This document shows positions 7,822-18,507 of a stretch of DNA of 64,000 nucleotides, piece after piece. The notes beneath the pieces were generated by a model. It was not told where the DNA came from and made no database searches. It saw nothing but the letters and a program-made list of their open reading frames with translations. Position 1 is the first letter of the stretch, and every line of letters begins with the position of its first letter. The position numbers were made by a program, and so were the translations under genes. Origin of the DNA: Gammaproteobacteria bacterium (GTDB taxonomy: Bacteria; Pseudomonadota; Gammaproteobacteria; Pseudomonadales; Pseudohongiellaceae); the NCBI GenBank assembly GCA_002731775.1, contig PCCP01000059.1, positions 14,049 to 78,048 on the forward strand, read 5' to 3'.

Positions 7822-8616
7822 TTATTCCCTTTTCTTGTATATGCCTTCGAATTTTTCGTGTAGGCGGCGCATACCACCGAGCCAGCGATCATAGTCGTCA
7901 GTCTTGCGCCGCATATAAGTTAACACTTCCGGGTGTGGCAGCACCAGGAACCGCTCCTGATCCAGAGTTTCAATCACCGTATCAGCCAATTTTTCCGGCT
8001 CCAGCATGCCATCCAATCCAGCCACACCGCCATCGCCTCCGGCTGTCATCGCGGTGCGCACAGCCTGCGGACACAACACAGAGACCTTGATGCCCTTGTT
8101 ACCATAGCTAATGGAAAGCCATTCCGCAAAACCGACCGCCGCATGTTTCGTCACCGCGTACGGCGCGGAACCGACCTGGCTTAAAAGACCTGCGGCGGAC
8201 GAGGTGTTCAGCAGGTATCCCTCACCTCGCGCCAGCATACCCGGCAGTACCGCACGGGCTGCAAAAATGTGAGACATCACATTGATGTCCCAGATGCTTT
8301 GCCAAGCCTCGGTAGAGACGTTCTCACCGCCAGCCGTAAAAATGCCCGCATTGGAACAAAACAAATCGATGTGATCGAATTGATCCAGGCTCTTTGCTAC
8401 CAGCTCGTTTACTTCTTCTTCATTACCGACATCGGTCTTCACCCCTAATGCCTGGGTGCTTGCAGAGATGTCCGCAACGGTCTGGTCGATGCCTGCCTGG
8501 TTAATATCGGATACCACAACTGCGCTGGCGCCCTCCTGCGCAAAGCGCTCACAGAGAGACTTGCCAATGCCGCTAGCACCACCGGTTACTACAACAACCT
8601 TGCCCTTAATCTGCAT
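7822..8616 (-). CDS. short-chain dehydrogenase/reductase
   Basis: 264 residues. Classical SDR: the cofactor motif TGGASGIGKS near the N-terminus, NAG in FCSNAGIF, the active-site Ser in LLNTSSAAG, and the YxxxK catalytic pair in YAVTKHA. VSDINQ after beta-2 carries an Asp, which favours NAD(H). It would interconvert an alcohol and a ketone in the cytosol. It lies between a nitronate monooxygenase-like gene and an esterase on the minus strand with short gaps, so a common transcript is likely. The substrate is not determined. Confidence 0.88.
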   Translation of the reverse strand: MQIKGKVVVVTGGASGIGKSLCERFAQEGASAVVVSDINQAGIDQTVADISASTQALGVKTDVGNEEEVNELVAKSLDQFDHIDLFCSNAGIFTAGGENVSTEAWQSIWDINVMSHIFAARAVLPGMLARGEGYLLNTSSAAGLLSQVGSAPYAVTKHAAVGFAEWLSISYGNKGIKVSVLCPQAVRTAMTAGGDGGVAGLDGMLEPEKLADTVIETLDQERFLVLPHPEVLTYMRRKTDDYDRWLGGMRRLHEKFEGIYKKRE

Positions 8617-8657
8617 ATTTTTTTGTTCTCAATTAGTTAGTCAGAGCTTCCTTAGAA

Positions 8658-9665
<1,008 letters not shown>

Positions 9666-9939
9666 CTATCGTATGATTTAACTGATCTGTCTCGAAAATC
9701 GAAGGCTAGTTTACGTGGTATGGGACATGGGTGCAAAGCGGGGGGATTCGGGGGTTTTCCTGTGCTATATTTACCTGCGTTTGGTCTGATAGACGCTGAA
9801 TACGCTCCTCGCAGAGGCAATGAAATCAGCATTCTCGGAGTTTTGTTCAGGTTCAGTTCATCAACAGGCGCGTATAAGATGCCCCCAACTGCCGGAGAGC
9901 AGGATTCAGCATTCAAGCAAGAACCCCATGGAGAGAAAT

Positions 9940-12009
9940 ATGATACGCAAGCTACTGCTTAGCAGCATTGCCACCACCACCCTTATCACCATCCCTGCTG
10001 TAGCGCAGAACGACCAGCAGAGCATTGAAGAAATACAAATCACATCCAACAGCAGGCGGTCCCAGGGACTGGCCGATATCAACGCGGCCGTTTCCGTTTT
10101 AGGACAAGCAGAGCTGGATCTGATCGGCCTTACTCACTACCAGGAGGCGCTAAATCGCCTGCCTGGTTACAGCGGCCACCGCAATAATGGCCAGGAAAGC
10201 CTGAATGCGATTCGCTCTCCGATTCTCACCGGCGCCGGCGCCTGTGGTGCATTTCTGATTGCGGAAAACGGCATTCCGGTACGCTCCAGCGGCTTCTGTA
10301 ACGTCAACGAGATGTTCGATACCCACAGCGAGAACGCAGCACGAGTGGAGTTGATTCGTGGCCCCGCCAGCGCCTTCTACGGCTCCAATGCCGTACACGG
10401 CATGATTAATGTGATCCTGCCTGAGCCCGGTGATGCCGGCGAATTGACACTGGAAAGCGGGCCTCAAGGCTCCTATCGAATGAAGGGTCGTTACGGCCGC
10501 GACTACGGTAATTTTAAGCAAATGCTGCTGGTTAACAGCGTCAATGAAAACGGCTACCGTGATGACAGTGGTGTCGATCAACAGAAGGTATCCTGGCTGT
10601 ATAGTTATGACAGCGACAACGGCACCCAATTCGACGGTGGTTTCACCTTCATTAATCTGAATCAGGAAACGGCTGGATATGTGGTCGGCACCGATGCCTA
10701 CGAAGGTAGCCGCAGGGACACTAACCCCAATCCCGAAGCCTTTCGCGACAGTGCCAGCACTCGCGTGTGGACAACTATCTCACGCACCATTAACGACTGG
10801 GACGTGGTTTTCACGCCTTATCTGCGTGACGTTAACATGACCTTCATGCAGCATTTTTTACCTGGGAAGCCAATCGAGGACACCGAACATCGCAGCCTGG
10901 GCTTTCAGCTCGCCGCCTATAGAGAGTTGTCGAATGGCGCAAATTTCGCCATAGGTTTCGACCTGGAAGACACCGAAGGCAGCCAGAAACAGTTCCAGCC
11001 CAACCCAACCACGGGATCATTTTTCCTGCGCAATAGTATCCCCCAGGGACAGCACTACAACTATGAAGTGGACGCTACCCAGCTCGCCGCCTTCGTCAAC
11101 TATGAACAGCGCTTCGATAATGGCTGGGAAATCTCTCTCGGCCTGCGGGTCGAAAACATCGACTACAGTTACGACAACCAGATGATCGATGGTCGTACCG
11201 ATGAATTTGGTGTGTCTTGCCGCTTCGGTTGTCGCTATAGCCGACCCTCGGATCGTGATGACAGTTTTACCGATATCTCACCAAAGCTGGGCCTGAGCTA
11301 TGCCCTGAATGACGTGAGTACTTTACAGATCCGGGTTCAACGTGGCTTTCGGGCGCCACAGGCGACTGAATTATACCGACTCCAGAATGCCCAGACCGTC
11401 GCCGACCTGGATTCCGTGGAACTGGACAGCTATGAGGTGGCAGTCATCAGCGCCGGTGACGGTTGGAATCTCTCTGCCAGCATCTATTACATGGACAAGG
11501 ATAATGAGATCATTACCGACAGCTCACGTATCAACTTGAATGGCAATCATACCAAGCATCGGGGGATTGAGTTCGACCTTGGCTATGATATTGCAGACAC
11601 ACTTGCTGTTCGAGGCGTCTTCAATCTTGCCAGTCATACCTACGAGAATGATCAGTTTTCAGGCGGCATTAACATCAACGGCAGCGACGTCGACTCGGCG
11701 CCAAATACCTTTGCTAACGTCGGGCTGCAGTGGCGACCCAACCCGGCCTGGTTAACCGAACTGGAATTGGTTCACATGGGCGACTACTACACGAATCCCG
11801 AGAACACCGCTTCCTACGATGGCCACAATATCATCAATCTTCGAACGCGATACAAGTACAGCGATAGTTTGAGTTTCTCTCTCAATATTCTTAACTTAGG
11901 CGATAAAGAATATGCGGAACGAGCTGACTGGACGACCTTCACCGGCGATCGTTATTTCCCGGGTGAACCGGAACGCGCCTATTTCGCTGTTCACTGGAAA
12001 TATCGCTAG
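9940..12009 (+). CDS. TonB-dependent outer-membrane receptor
   Basis: 689 residues from the ATG at 9940, chosen because GGAGAG sits just upstream and a signal peptide (MIRKLLLSSIATTTLITIPA) begins there. The frame is open further upstream, but that part has no signal sequence. A plug domain (about 40-160) includes RVELIRGPASAFYGSNAVHG. It is followed by a 22-strand-type barrel with alternating aromatic residues, including RVQRGFRAPQATELYRLQN and a short final strand ending in YFAVHWKYR. Two close Cys pairs, one in the plug (ACGAF and GFCNV) and one in a loop (VSCRFGCRY), may form disulfides. It imports an unknown ligand using TonB energy. No TonB, ABC or regulator genes adjoin it, so the ligand cannot be inferred from context. 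Confidence 0.93.
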   Translation: MIRKLLLSSIATTTLITIPAVAQNDQQSIEEIQITSNSRRSQGLADINAAVSVLGQAELDLIGLTHYQEALNRLPGYSGHRNNGQESLNAIRSPILTGAGACGAFLIAENGIPVRSSGFCNVNEMFDTHSENAARVELIRGPASAFYGSNAVHGMINVILPEPGDAGELTLESGPQGSYRMKGRYGRDYGNFKQMLLVNSVNENGYRDDSGVDQQKVSWLYSYDSDNGTQFDGGFTFINLNQETAGYVVGTDAYEGSRRDTNPNPEAFRDSASTRVWTTISRTINDWDVVFTPYLRDVNMTFMQHFLPGKPIEDTEHRSLGFQLAAYRELSNGANFAIGFDLEDTEGSQKQFQPNPTTGSFFLRNSIPQGQHYNYEVDATQLAAFVNYEQRFDNGWEISLGLRVENIDYSYDNQMIDGRTDEFGVSCRFGCRYSRPSDRDDSFTDISPKLGLSYALNDVSTLQIRVQRGFRAPQATELYRLQNAQTVADLDSVELDSYEVAVISAGDGWNLSASIYYMDKDNEIITDSSRINLNGNHTKHRGIEFDLGYDIADTLAVRGVFNLASHTYENDQFSGGININGSDVDSAPNTFANVGLQWRPNPAWLTELELVHMGDYYTNPENTASYDGHNIINLRTRYKYSDSLSFSLNILNLGDKEYAERADWTTFTGDRYFPGEPERAYFAVHWKYR

Positions 12010-12093
12010 CCCGGATATTTCATCAGTACGCTCGATGCTTGGGGTCCGTGCTGGTGTGACAAACAGGCTCTAACGCTATATAGTTAAAAGGAG

Positions 12094-12125
12094 ATGCCGA
12101 CTCAAAGTCGGCATTTTTCATTTTA
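12094..12125 (+). terminator. intrinsic terminator of the TonB receptor gene
   Basis: ATGCCGACT at 12094-12102 pairs perfectly over nine bases with AGTCGGCAT at 12106-12114 around a three-base loop, and TTTTCATTTT follows. This is a good Rho-independent terminator about 85 bases behind the receptor gene. It separates that gene from the Nudix gene. Confidence 0.85.
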
Positions 12126-12146
12126 GCTACTCGATAAACTGGATTA

Positions 12147-12800
12147 ATGACAATCGACACCTCGAAATCAGAAACCACTCCCTATCATAGCCTCCTCGAC
12201 TATTTTTCCCGGCCTCGCGCCGATGCCCTTGAACCTATCGCGCACCCGGACAGTTCTATAAACAAGATGGTGGATAGCCGGCATAACGCCTTACGCAAGG
12301 CTGCGGTCCTAATTCCCATTACCCGTCTGGACTCTGATAATGATAGCCACATCGTGTTGACGGTACGCTCTGAAAATCTGAGAAGTCATGCAGGACAAAT
12401 CAGCCTGCCCGGTGGCACTCGCGATGCAGAAGATTCGGATGATATTGCAACCGCCCTCAGAGAGAGCGAAGAAGAAATAGGCTTACCCGCCTCGCAGGTT
12501 GAAGTCATTGGTAAACTGGGTGACATGGCACTGCCTTCAGGTTTTCATATTACTCCGATTGTGGGCTTGATTCAGCCGGGATTGACCTTCACGCCGGCTT
12601 TGGAAGAAGTAGCCGATATATTCCAGGCACCGCTGGATCTGGTGCTTGATCCCAATGCTTATAAGGCGTCATTCATGACTTTCAATGATATCGAACGCAA
12701 GATACTGGAACTACACCATGAAGATTACAGGATCTGGGGTGCTACTGCGGCTATTCTTTATCATCTCGCCATGCAAGTTGCGAAGGTTCGTAGAAGTTAA
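12147..12800 (+). CDS. CoA pyrophosphatase-type Nudix hydrolase (NudL/YeaB-like)
   Basis: 217 residues. The UPF0035 signature of CoA-type Nudix enzymes is present just before the Nudix box: VLTVRSENLRSHAGQISLPGG. The box continues as DAEDSDDIATALRESEEEIGL with the metal-binding R-E-x-x-E-E core. The Asp-rich spacing replaces the usual Glu, as in other members of this subgroup. Known relatives cleave CoA and oxidised CoA into 3',5'-ADP and phosphopantetheine, which affects CoA turnover. The gene starts 22 bases after the receptor's terminator and its stop faces that of the GGDEF gene, 12 bases away. Confidence 0.88.
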   Translation: MTIDTSKSETTPYHSLLDYFSRPRADALEPIAHPDSSINKMVDSRHNALRKAAVLIPITRLDSDNDSHIVLTVRSENLRSHAGQISLPGGTRDAEDSDDIATALRESEEEIGLPASQVEVIGKLGDMALPSGFHITPIVGLIQPGLTFTPALEEVADIFQAPLDLVLDPNAYKASFMTFNDIERKILELHHEDYRIWGATAAILYHLAMQVAKVRRS

Positions 12801-12811
12801 CAGACGCTGAA

Positions 12812-13465
12812 CTATATGCGAGAGAGGGCTCCGTCTTTCATTTTTTCCGGCTTCTCATGACAAACCTGGTTTCGACCTTCTTGTTTGGCGAGATAGAGAA
12901 AGCCATCGACTTTCTCTACAAATTCCTTCTCGCTAATCTGGTCACCGCGCGCGTACACGTCAACACCAAAGCTCGCCCCAATTTCCAGCTGCATAGAGAG
13001 GGTCTGTACCGGCGTATTTTCAATAATTACTCGAAGACGATTGGCAAATCTAATGCCTTGCTCGAGCGTTGTGTCGGGCAAGATAAGAGTGAATTCCTCT
13101 CCGCCATAGCGACAGGGAATATCCAGTCGACGAATGGCCTTGCGGATCAGATCGGAAATGTGACTCAGGACGATATTTCCGACTTCATGACCATGGACGT
13201 CATTGATGGCTTTAAAATGATCCAGGTCCAGCATAATTAGGCAGGTGGGCTGACCGGAACGGCGGGTACGTTCCATTTCCAGGCTCAGCGCAAGGGTAAA
13301 GTAGCGAAAGTTGAACAACTTCGTTAGCTCGTCCGTGCGCACCAATGCAGACAGGCGCCTGATTTCCTCTTGTAATCTCTTTACTTCGGGAAGATTCGTG
13401 CACTCATCATCCCCCGCCGGGCAGGGTCTAACGGACTTGTCGCGTGTTGAGTGAAAGTCGCTCAT
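12812..13465 (-). CDS. GGDEF diguanylate cyclase with product-inhibition site
   Basis: 217 residues. A short N-terminal part ends in a predicted coiled coil (PEVKRLQEEIRRLSALV) that leads straight into the catalytic domain: DELTKLFNFRYF, LIMLDLDHFKAIND (metal Asp), HGHEVGN, and the active-site loop RYGGEEF. The I-site RxxD is present as RRLD, five residues before GGEEF, so feedback inhibition by cyclic di-GMP is expected. There is no membrane segment or sensor domain, so the coiled coil may be the only input through dimerisation. It makes cyclic di-GMP from two GTP. It is the only obvious signalling gene in the window. The 199 bases upstream contain no gene. Confidence 0.92.
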   Translation of the reverse strand: MSDFHSTRDKSVRPCPAGDDECTNLPEVKRLQEEIRRLSALVRTDELTKLFNFRYFTLALSLEMERTRRSGQPTCLIMLDLDHFKAINDVHGHEVGNIVLSHISDLIRKAIRRLDIPCRYGGEEFTLILPDTTLEQGIRFANRLRVIIENTPVQTLSMQLEIGASFGVDVYARGDQISEKEFVEKVDGFLYLAKQEGRNQVCHEKPEKMKDGALSRI

Positions 13466-13664
13466 AAGCTGTCGGATCGTGTTTCGCTTCTACCTGGTGG
13501 TGCTAATTCGTCACCCAAATTAAAGCACACCAACTCGCTACTATCCGGAATTCTACTTATTTTTTAAAAACTGCGGCTGAATTCGGTCCCGACAGTAGCA
13601 CAATGCCAGCAAAAAATTCTGACATAGAGCACATTTTCACAATACACAATGTTAAATCAATTAG

Positions 13665-15362
13665 CTACGGCACAGCCCAGGCCGGGAACTCACCCAGCAC
13701 CCCGAACGTGAGGTGGCCCAATGTATAGACGAAAAACGTCACGAATAGCACCGAAAGCACGTCCAGCCATATACCCGCAACGATCATTTTCATTATCGGC
13801 ACCCTGCCTGACCCATAGATGATGGCATTGGGCGGCGTGGACACCGGTAACATGAATGCACAGGATGCCGCCAGTGTCGTTGGAATTAGCAGCAGCAGGG
13901 GGTGAATTTCGAGGGCCTGGGCCATGCTCGCCATGATTGGGACCGCCAGCGAGATTGTCGCCGTATTCGACATGACCTCGGTTAAACCGGTGATAAAACC
14001 CACGGTGCTCATCACGATAACCAGCGGGTTTGCATCCCCGAGCACCGCCTGCAACTGTGCTGCGATGTAGCTCGAGAGGCCGGAGGTCCCAAAGCCCTTG
14101 GCGAGGGCGAGGCCTCCGCCGAACAATAACAAAATACCCCAGGGCACTCTCTTGGCATCCTCCCAATTCATCAGGCGACCACCTATCTGCCTGCCTGCAG
14201 GGATAATAAACAAGGTCAATGCCATGGTGATTGATACGGTGCCATCATCAATCATATAACCCACCGGCGAAGAGCCGATCCAGACCAGGAATGAATCGAG
14301 ATAATGGCTCCAGCCGAAGATGTCTACCTCCGGACTAAACAGTCGTTCCTTGCGGGTCATCCACAGCAATGCCGCAGTTCCAAATACTGCCGCGACTCTT
14401 TTCTCTTCTGTCGACATGGGCCCCAGCTTATGAATTTCTCCGGCGATAAAATCGCGGCCGCTGAAGGGTGTTATAGAAGGCAGGGGAAACACAAAATGAG
14501 TCAAGACGAACCAGGCAGTGATCATATAGACCCCGCTCATGGGCAAGGCAAACAGCATCCAGGACGAAAAAGTAATATCTGGCGCCTCGGGAAAAAGTTG
14601 TGTCATCTGGGTTACGAGTACACCGTTGGGCGGTGTCCCTATCAATGTCGCAAATCCACCGATGGATGCAGAGTAGGCAATTCCTAACAATAAGGTTAGG
14701 GAAAAATTTTCTGCCCTCTCATCTACCACGCCCCCGGCCGCAACTATTTCCTTATTCAATTCTTCGTAGAGAAGTATCAATGACATACCCATGGGCAGCA
14801 TCATTAAGGCGGTGGCGGTGTTGGAGAGCCACATGGACAGAAAACCAGTGGCCAGCATAAATCCCAACACCAGGCGGTGCGGCTGACCGCCGATAATTTT
14901 CAGTATATTCAGAGCGATGCGTTTGTGCAGATTCCATTTCTCGACCGCGATGGCGATCATAAAACCACCCATGAACAGGAGAATGATCCAGTCCATGTAC
15001 TGCCCGGCGACATTGGGGAAAATGATGTCGAAATCAGAAGGGGTCAGGCCATCGCTGATACTTACGGTAGCGAAATCTATGCGATTTGCTGCGGGCAATT
15101 CCCGCCCGCGCATAATACCCAACAGCGGGAATGTGACTATGGGTATCAATGCCGTCGCGGCCAGCGGGATCGCCTCTGTAATCCACCAGATAGCCATGAA
15201 TACGACTACTGCGACCATTCTCGTCACCAGGGGATTGCCAGGCTCCAGATCGACGAAGAACAATATCAGCAAAAATACCGTGGGTCCAAGCCAGAGCCCA
15301 ATGCGGCTTCTTAAAGAATCTTCAATAATTTCATCAGGATTTACTTCGGCGCTGGCTGTCAT
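13665..15362 (-). CDS. DASS (SLC13) family sodium:dicarboxylate symporter
   Basis: 565 residues from the ATG at 15362, which has AGGGGCG upstream; a longer frame from 15404 adds an unlikely N-terminus. About a dozen hydrophobic helices are visible. Two repeats carry the family hallmarks: MWLSNTATALMMLP in the first half and EVMSNTATISLAVPI in the second, the paired S-N-T motifs that bind Na+ and the carboxylate. A segment ASCAFMLPVSTPPNAIIYGSG near the end is also typical. It imports dicarboxylates such as succinate, or sulfate/tricarboxylate in some relatives, driven by Na+. It stands alone with 200 bases free behind it. Confidence 0.93.
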   Translation of the reverse strand: MTASAEVNPDEIIEDSLRSRIGLWLGPTVFLLILFFVDLEPGNPLVTRMVAVVVFMAIWWITEAIPLAATALIPIVTFPLLGIMRGRELPAANRIDFATVSISDGLTPSDFDIIFPNVAGQYMDWIILLFMGGFMIAIAVEKWNLHKRIALNILKIIGGQPHRLVLGFMLATGFLSMWLSNTATALMMLPMGMSLILLYEELNKEIVAAGGVVDERAENFSLTLLLGIAYSASIGGFATLIGTPPNGVLVTQMTQLFPEAPDITFSSWMLFALPMSGVYMITAWFVLTHFVFPLPSITPFSGRDFIAGEIHKLGPMSTEEKRVAAVFGTAALLWMTRKERLFSPEVDIFGWSHYLDSFLVWIGSSPVGYMIDDGTVSITMALTLFIIPAGRQIGGRLMNWEDAKRVPWGILLLFGGGLALAKGFGTSGLSSYIAAQLQAVLGDANPLVIVMSTVGFITGLTEVMSNTATISLAVPIMASMAQALEIHPLLLLIPTTLAASCAFMLPVSTPPNAIIYGSGRVPIMKMIVAGIWLDVLSVLFVTFFVYTLGHLTFGVLGEFPAWAVP

Positions 15363-15427
15363 AATCGCCCCTATAATTTTTTTATAATATAGCTTTACCA
15401 CCATGTCAGGAGCGACATCGAAGTTCG

Positions 15428-16138
15428 TTAAAATATTTCCTCAAGAAAATTTGCCAGCGCCTGTTCGCTGCGTTTCCGTGCCACCTCGTTGTAGAGCGTA
15501 CCAAAATCCGGATTGTTGGCAGCTGGATTTGTGAACGCATGCCTGGTGCCACCGTAGGCGTGTAACTGCCAGTCTGCATTTGCGGTGCTCATTTCGGTCT
15601 CAAAAGCTAATACCTGTTCCGGCGGCACCATGGGATCATCATGACCATGCAGACACAGAATTCTGGCTTTGATCGCTTCATTCACTTCCTCCGCTGCTGC
15701 CAGGATGCCGTGGATACTCACCACTCCCAGTACATCTGCGCCGGAGCGGGCAAGTTCCAGTACACACATGCCACCGAAGCAGTAGCCCATCGCCGCTACC
15801 CGTGTCGCATCGACCTGGGGGATATTACGTCCGGCGACCAGAGCCGCTCGCACCCGCTGTCTCAGCAACAGCCGGTCTTCTGCCAGGGGATTCATCAGTG
15901 CCGAGTTGACTGCAATATCTCCGTCGGTGCCAAACACCCCTTTGCCATACATATCCAGCGCGAATCCAATATAACCCATGTCTGCGATTCGTTCTGCCGC
16001 GTCGCAGGCAAACTGGCGTCGACCACTCCAGTCGTGGGCAACCAGTACTAGCGGCTGCTGCGTGTTGGTCTGCTGATAGGCCAGATAGCCCTCTAATACG
16101 GTTTCACCATCATGATATTCAATGTGATCAGTTATCAT
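15428..16138 (-). CDS. dienelactone hydrolase family protein
   Basis: 236 residues. The alpha/beta hydrolase fold carries the Cys nucleophile typical of dienelactone hydrolases in AAMGYCFGGMCVLE (Cys120), the acid in LCLHGHDDPMVPPEQ, and the His in GGTRHAFTNPAA. Early elements VLVAHDWSG and GYIGFALDMYGKG also match the family. Classical members open dienelactones in chloroaromatic breakdown, but many homologues act on other esters, and no aromatic pathway surrounds this one. Cytosolic; no signal peptide. It lies about 65 bases upstream of the DASS transporter on the same strand. Confidence 0.88.
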   Translation of the reverse strand: MITDHIEYHDGETVLEGYLAYQQTNTQQPLVLVAHDWSGRRQFACDAAERIADMGYIGFALDMYGKGVFGTDGDIAVNSALMNPLAEDRLLLRQRVRAALVAGRNIPQVDATRVAAMGYCFGGMCVLELARSGADVLGVVSIHGILAAAEEVNEAIKARILCLHGHDDPMVPPEQVLAFETEMSTANADWQLHAYGGTRHAFTNPAANNPDFGTLYNEVARKRSEQALANFLEEIF

Positions 16139-16202
16139 TTAGTTTACCTGTGATTGATTGTGGCTCCGTAGCTGCTCGTGGCTCGAGTTAGTGAGAATCA
16201 CA

Positions 16203-16682
16203 CTACAACACTTCAAGCATGGCCTCGGCCGAGCTCGCCTTAATTTCACCCGGCGCCTCGATGGCTAGATGGGTTACGGTGCCATCTTCGACAATCATAC
16301 CGAAGCGCTTGGCCCTGCCTCCCATGCCGAAGCCACTGCCATCCAGCTCCATGCCGATAGCAGCGGTGAATTCCCCATTGCCATCGGCGAGCATGAGGAT
16401 CTCTTCGGCATTTTGAGCCTGACCCCAGGCGCCCATCACGAAGGCGTCATTCACCGACATACAGGCAATCGTATCCACGCCCTTGTCCTTGATGGCATCT
16501 GCACTGACAACGAAGCCAGGCAAGTGGGTCAGGGAACAACCCGGCGTGAAGGCGCCAGGTACGGCGAAGAGCACGACTTTCTTAGCTTCAAACACCTGCT
16601 CCGAGCTCATGTCTTTGGGGCCTTCTGCGGTCATCACCTTGAAGTTGACTGCGGGTATCTTGTCTCCCACCTGAATTGGCAT
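16203..16682 (-). CDS. peroxiredoxin, Prx5/AhpE-like
   Basis: 159 residues from an ATG with AGGAG upstream. The peroxidatic site reads VPGAFTPGCSLTHLPGF (Cys49), with the conserved Pro and Thr three and five residues before the Cys, and the later segment AKRFGMIVEDG is typical of Prx5. No second resolving Cys stands at the usual place, apart from the Cys in DTIACMSVNDAF that several Prx5 proteins share. It reduces hydrogen peroxide and organic hydroperoxides using glutathione/glutaredoxin or thioredoxin. It stands 64 bases upstream of the dienelactone hydrolase on the same strand. Confidence 0.93.
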   Translation of the reverse strand: MPIQVGDKIPAVNFKVMTAEGPKDMSSEQVFEAKKVVLFAVPGAFTPGCSLTHLPGFVVSADAIKDKGVDTIACMSVNDAFVMGAWGQAQNAEEILMLADGNGEFTAAIGMELDGSGFGMGGRAKRFGMIVEDGTVTHLAIEAPGEIKASSAEAMLEVL

Positions 16683-16858
16683 CGCTTATACTCCTGTCTA
16701 GATATAGTGTCTGGATCGCAAGATAGTAGCAAATTCGATGGCACATTCTAAGCACTGAGAGAGTATTAAATTGCCCATGTCATCGCCTGAAAATTGAGGT
16801 AGCATTCGGTGCATCAGCGGCCACCCCAAGCGCGCACAGAAAGGATATCCAAACGGCA

Positions 16859-17680
16859 ATGGACACGATTTTCTTTATCGCCTCGAAAATCATCTGGGCA
16901 GTGATCTCTCCAGACAGTCTAATCGTATTGCTCGGCATCTCTGCATGGCTCGCTCTGGTATTTGGCTGGCACAAGATCTCGCGGCGAATTTCAGCCCTGT
17001 GCGCATTCCTTTTACTTGTCATAGGGTTCCTGCCAATCGGCGAGTGGGCTATCTCACCCCTGGAAAATCGCTTCGTCGCCAATGCCGCCCTGCCGGCGCA
17101 GGTGGATGGCATTATCGTGCTGGGGGGCGCTATGGTGCCCTATCATTCCCAGGCATGGAACCAAGTACAACTGGGTGGGGGCGCCGATCGCATCACTAAC
17201 TTCCTCTATCTGGCCAATCTATACCCTTCGGCACAGCTCGTGTTTACCGGAGGCAGTGGTGCGGTCACCGAGCAGGAATACAAGGAGGCAGAGATCGCGC
17301 AGATTCTGTTTGACCAGTTAGGCTTGTCGCAGCGGGCGATAATTTATGAGAGTGAGTCCAGAAACACGTTCGAAAATGCTTTGAATACCAGACGATTGCT
17401 CTCGCCGGGTGCGGATGAAAAATGGTTGCTGATAACTTCCGCCTTTCATATGCCAAGATCGATCGGTGTTTTCTGTCAACAGGATTGGCCGATTCAACCG
17501 TACCCGGTGGATTACCATTCCAAGAAAGGGGATCTGATGAGGGTCGAGTTCAATTTCGTCGACAATCTCGGCAATCTGAACACCGCGATAAAGGAATGGG
17601 TGGGGCTGATCTCCTACCGGATCACCGGCAAGACCAGCCGCTTGCTGCCAGGGGACCAGAGCTATTGCGGCGCGGCGTAG
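16859..17680 (+). CDS. YdcF/ElyC/SanA-like DUF218 membrane protein
   Basis: 273 residues. Two N-terminal membrane helices (about 5-30 and 40-60) precede a periplasmic DUF218 domain: GIIVLGGAMVP, ITNFLYLANLYPSAQLVFTGGSG, IIYESESRNTFENALNTRRLL and LLITSAFHMPRSIGVFCQQ. Relatives such as ElyC take part in envelope and peptidoglycan precursor homeostasis. The D/E- and H-rich loops may bind a nucleotide or lipid phosphate. AAAGGA lies 12 bases before the ATG. The gene converges on the trypsin-like protease gene, with 13 bases between stop codons. Confidence 0.87.
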   Translation: MDTIFFIASKIIWAVISPDSLIVLLGISAWLALVFGWHKISRRISALCAFLLLVIGFLPIGEWAISPLENRFVANAALPAQVDGIIVLGGAMVPYHSQAWNQVQLGGGADRITNFLYLANLYPSAQLVFTGGSGAVTEQEYKEAEIAQILFDQLGLSQRAIIYESESRNTFENALNTRRLLSPGADEKWLLITSAFHMPRSIGVFCQQDWPIQPYPVDYHSKKGDLMRVEFNFVDNLGNLNTAIKEWVGLISYRITGKTSRLLPGDQSYCGAA

Positions 17681-17693
17681 CCAGCTTGGGTAT

Positions 17694-18506
17694 TTAGCTA
17701 TCGAATGGAACCTTGCTGCCAATCACTGTTTCGATCCAGCTTATATGCTCTGAGAGCCGTTCATACACGGCAACCGATCCATATTTGCCCTGAGTTTCTT
17801 CAGAAAATCGCTTGCCTTCGATCTCTCCTATCAGGACACCGGCAAGGCGAAGCCCGGTGTCGGTATGAATAAAGGCTGGCCCGCCGCTATCTCCCAGACT
17901 CGGCACTCCTTCCAGCGCTAGCGCGTCGGCAGATCTGTCACGGGGATCATTGAATACAATCTGCAACCGCCGCTCTGCGATACTTATGCGATTCTGTGCC
18001 AGCCTGAACACGCCATTGTCGTACTGTCGGCCCCTGGTGCCAAGACCAAAAAAACCCCAGCCCATGATACTCACCACCCGATTCAGCTCTGTAGATTCAA
18101 TCTGCAGGGGAATTGGGCCAGGCCGCTCTGCCTCTTCGCTAAAACGCAACAGGACCAGATCGACATCGGATGCGGACGCCTCGTCATATAGAGGATGTAC
18201 TACCAGCAGGTCAATAAACCGGGTTTTATTAGCAACTCGCACCGCAAACTTAAGCCCATTTGCGATGGTATCGCCCAGCGTAGTTTCCCTGGCGCAGTGC
18301 GCGGCCGTAATCGCCCAGCGCCGATGGATAACGGTTGCGACGCAGACTCTCCGATTGCCTTGTTGTTCGAGGGAAAAGACCGCCGGGTAATCGCTGGACC
18401 TGACTTCATAACGCGCTGGCCCCACGTCGTGACGAATAATGATGCCGTGACTACTCAGCACAGACAAACCAGCAAAGATTAGCAGCAGCTTTCTTAACGC
18501 ATTCAT
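17694..18506 (-). CDS. trypsin-like (S1) serine protease, exported
   Basis: 270 residues from the ATG at 18506, where a signal peptide (LRKLLLIFAGLSVLSSHG) begins; the open frame upstream belongs to another gene. The full catalytic triad of chymotrypsin-fold proteases is visible: WAITAAHC with His70, SASDVDLVLLRF with Asp116, and PSLGDSGGPAFI with Ser207. Asp-190-type residues of trypsin specificity are not obvious, so cleavage preference is unclear. Bacterial S1 proteases of this compact kind are secreted and not clearly assigned to a pathway. The start lies one base after the stop of the small membrane-protein gene, so the two are translationally coupled. Confidence 0.88.
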   Translation of the reverse strand: MNALRKLLLIFAGLSVLSSHGIIIRHDVGPARYEVRSSDYPAVFSLEQQGNRRVCVATVIHRRWAITAAHCARETTLGDTIANGLKFAVRVANKTRFIDLLVVHPLYDEASASDVDLVLLRFSEEAERPGPIPLQIESTELNRVVSIMGWGFFGLGTRGRQYDNGVFRLAQNRISIAERRLQIVFNDPRDRSADALALEGVPSLGDSGGPAFIHTDTGLRLAGVLIGEIEGKRFSEETQGKYGSVAVYERLSEHISWIETVIGSKVPFDS

Positions 18507-18507
18507 T

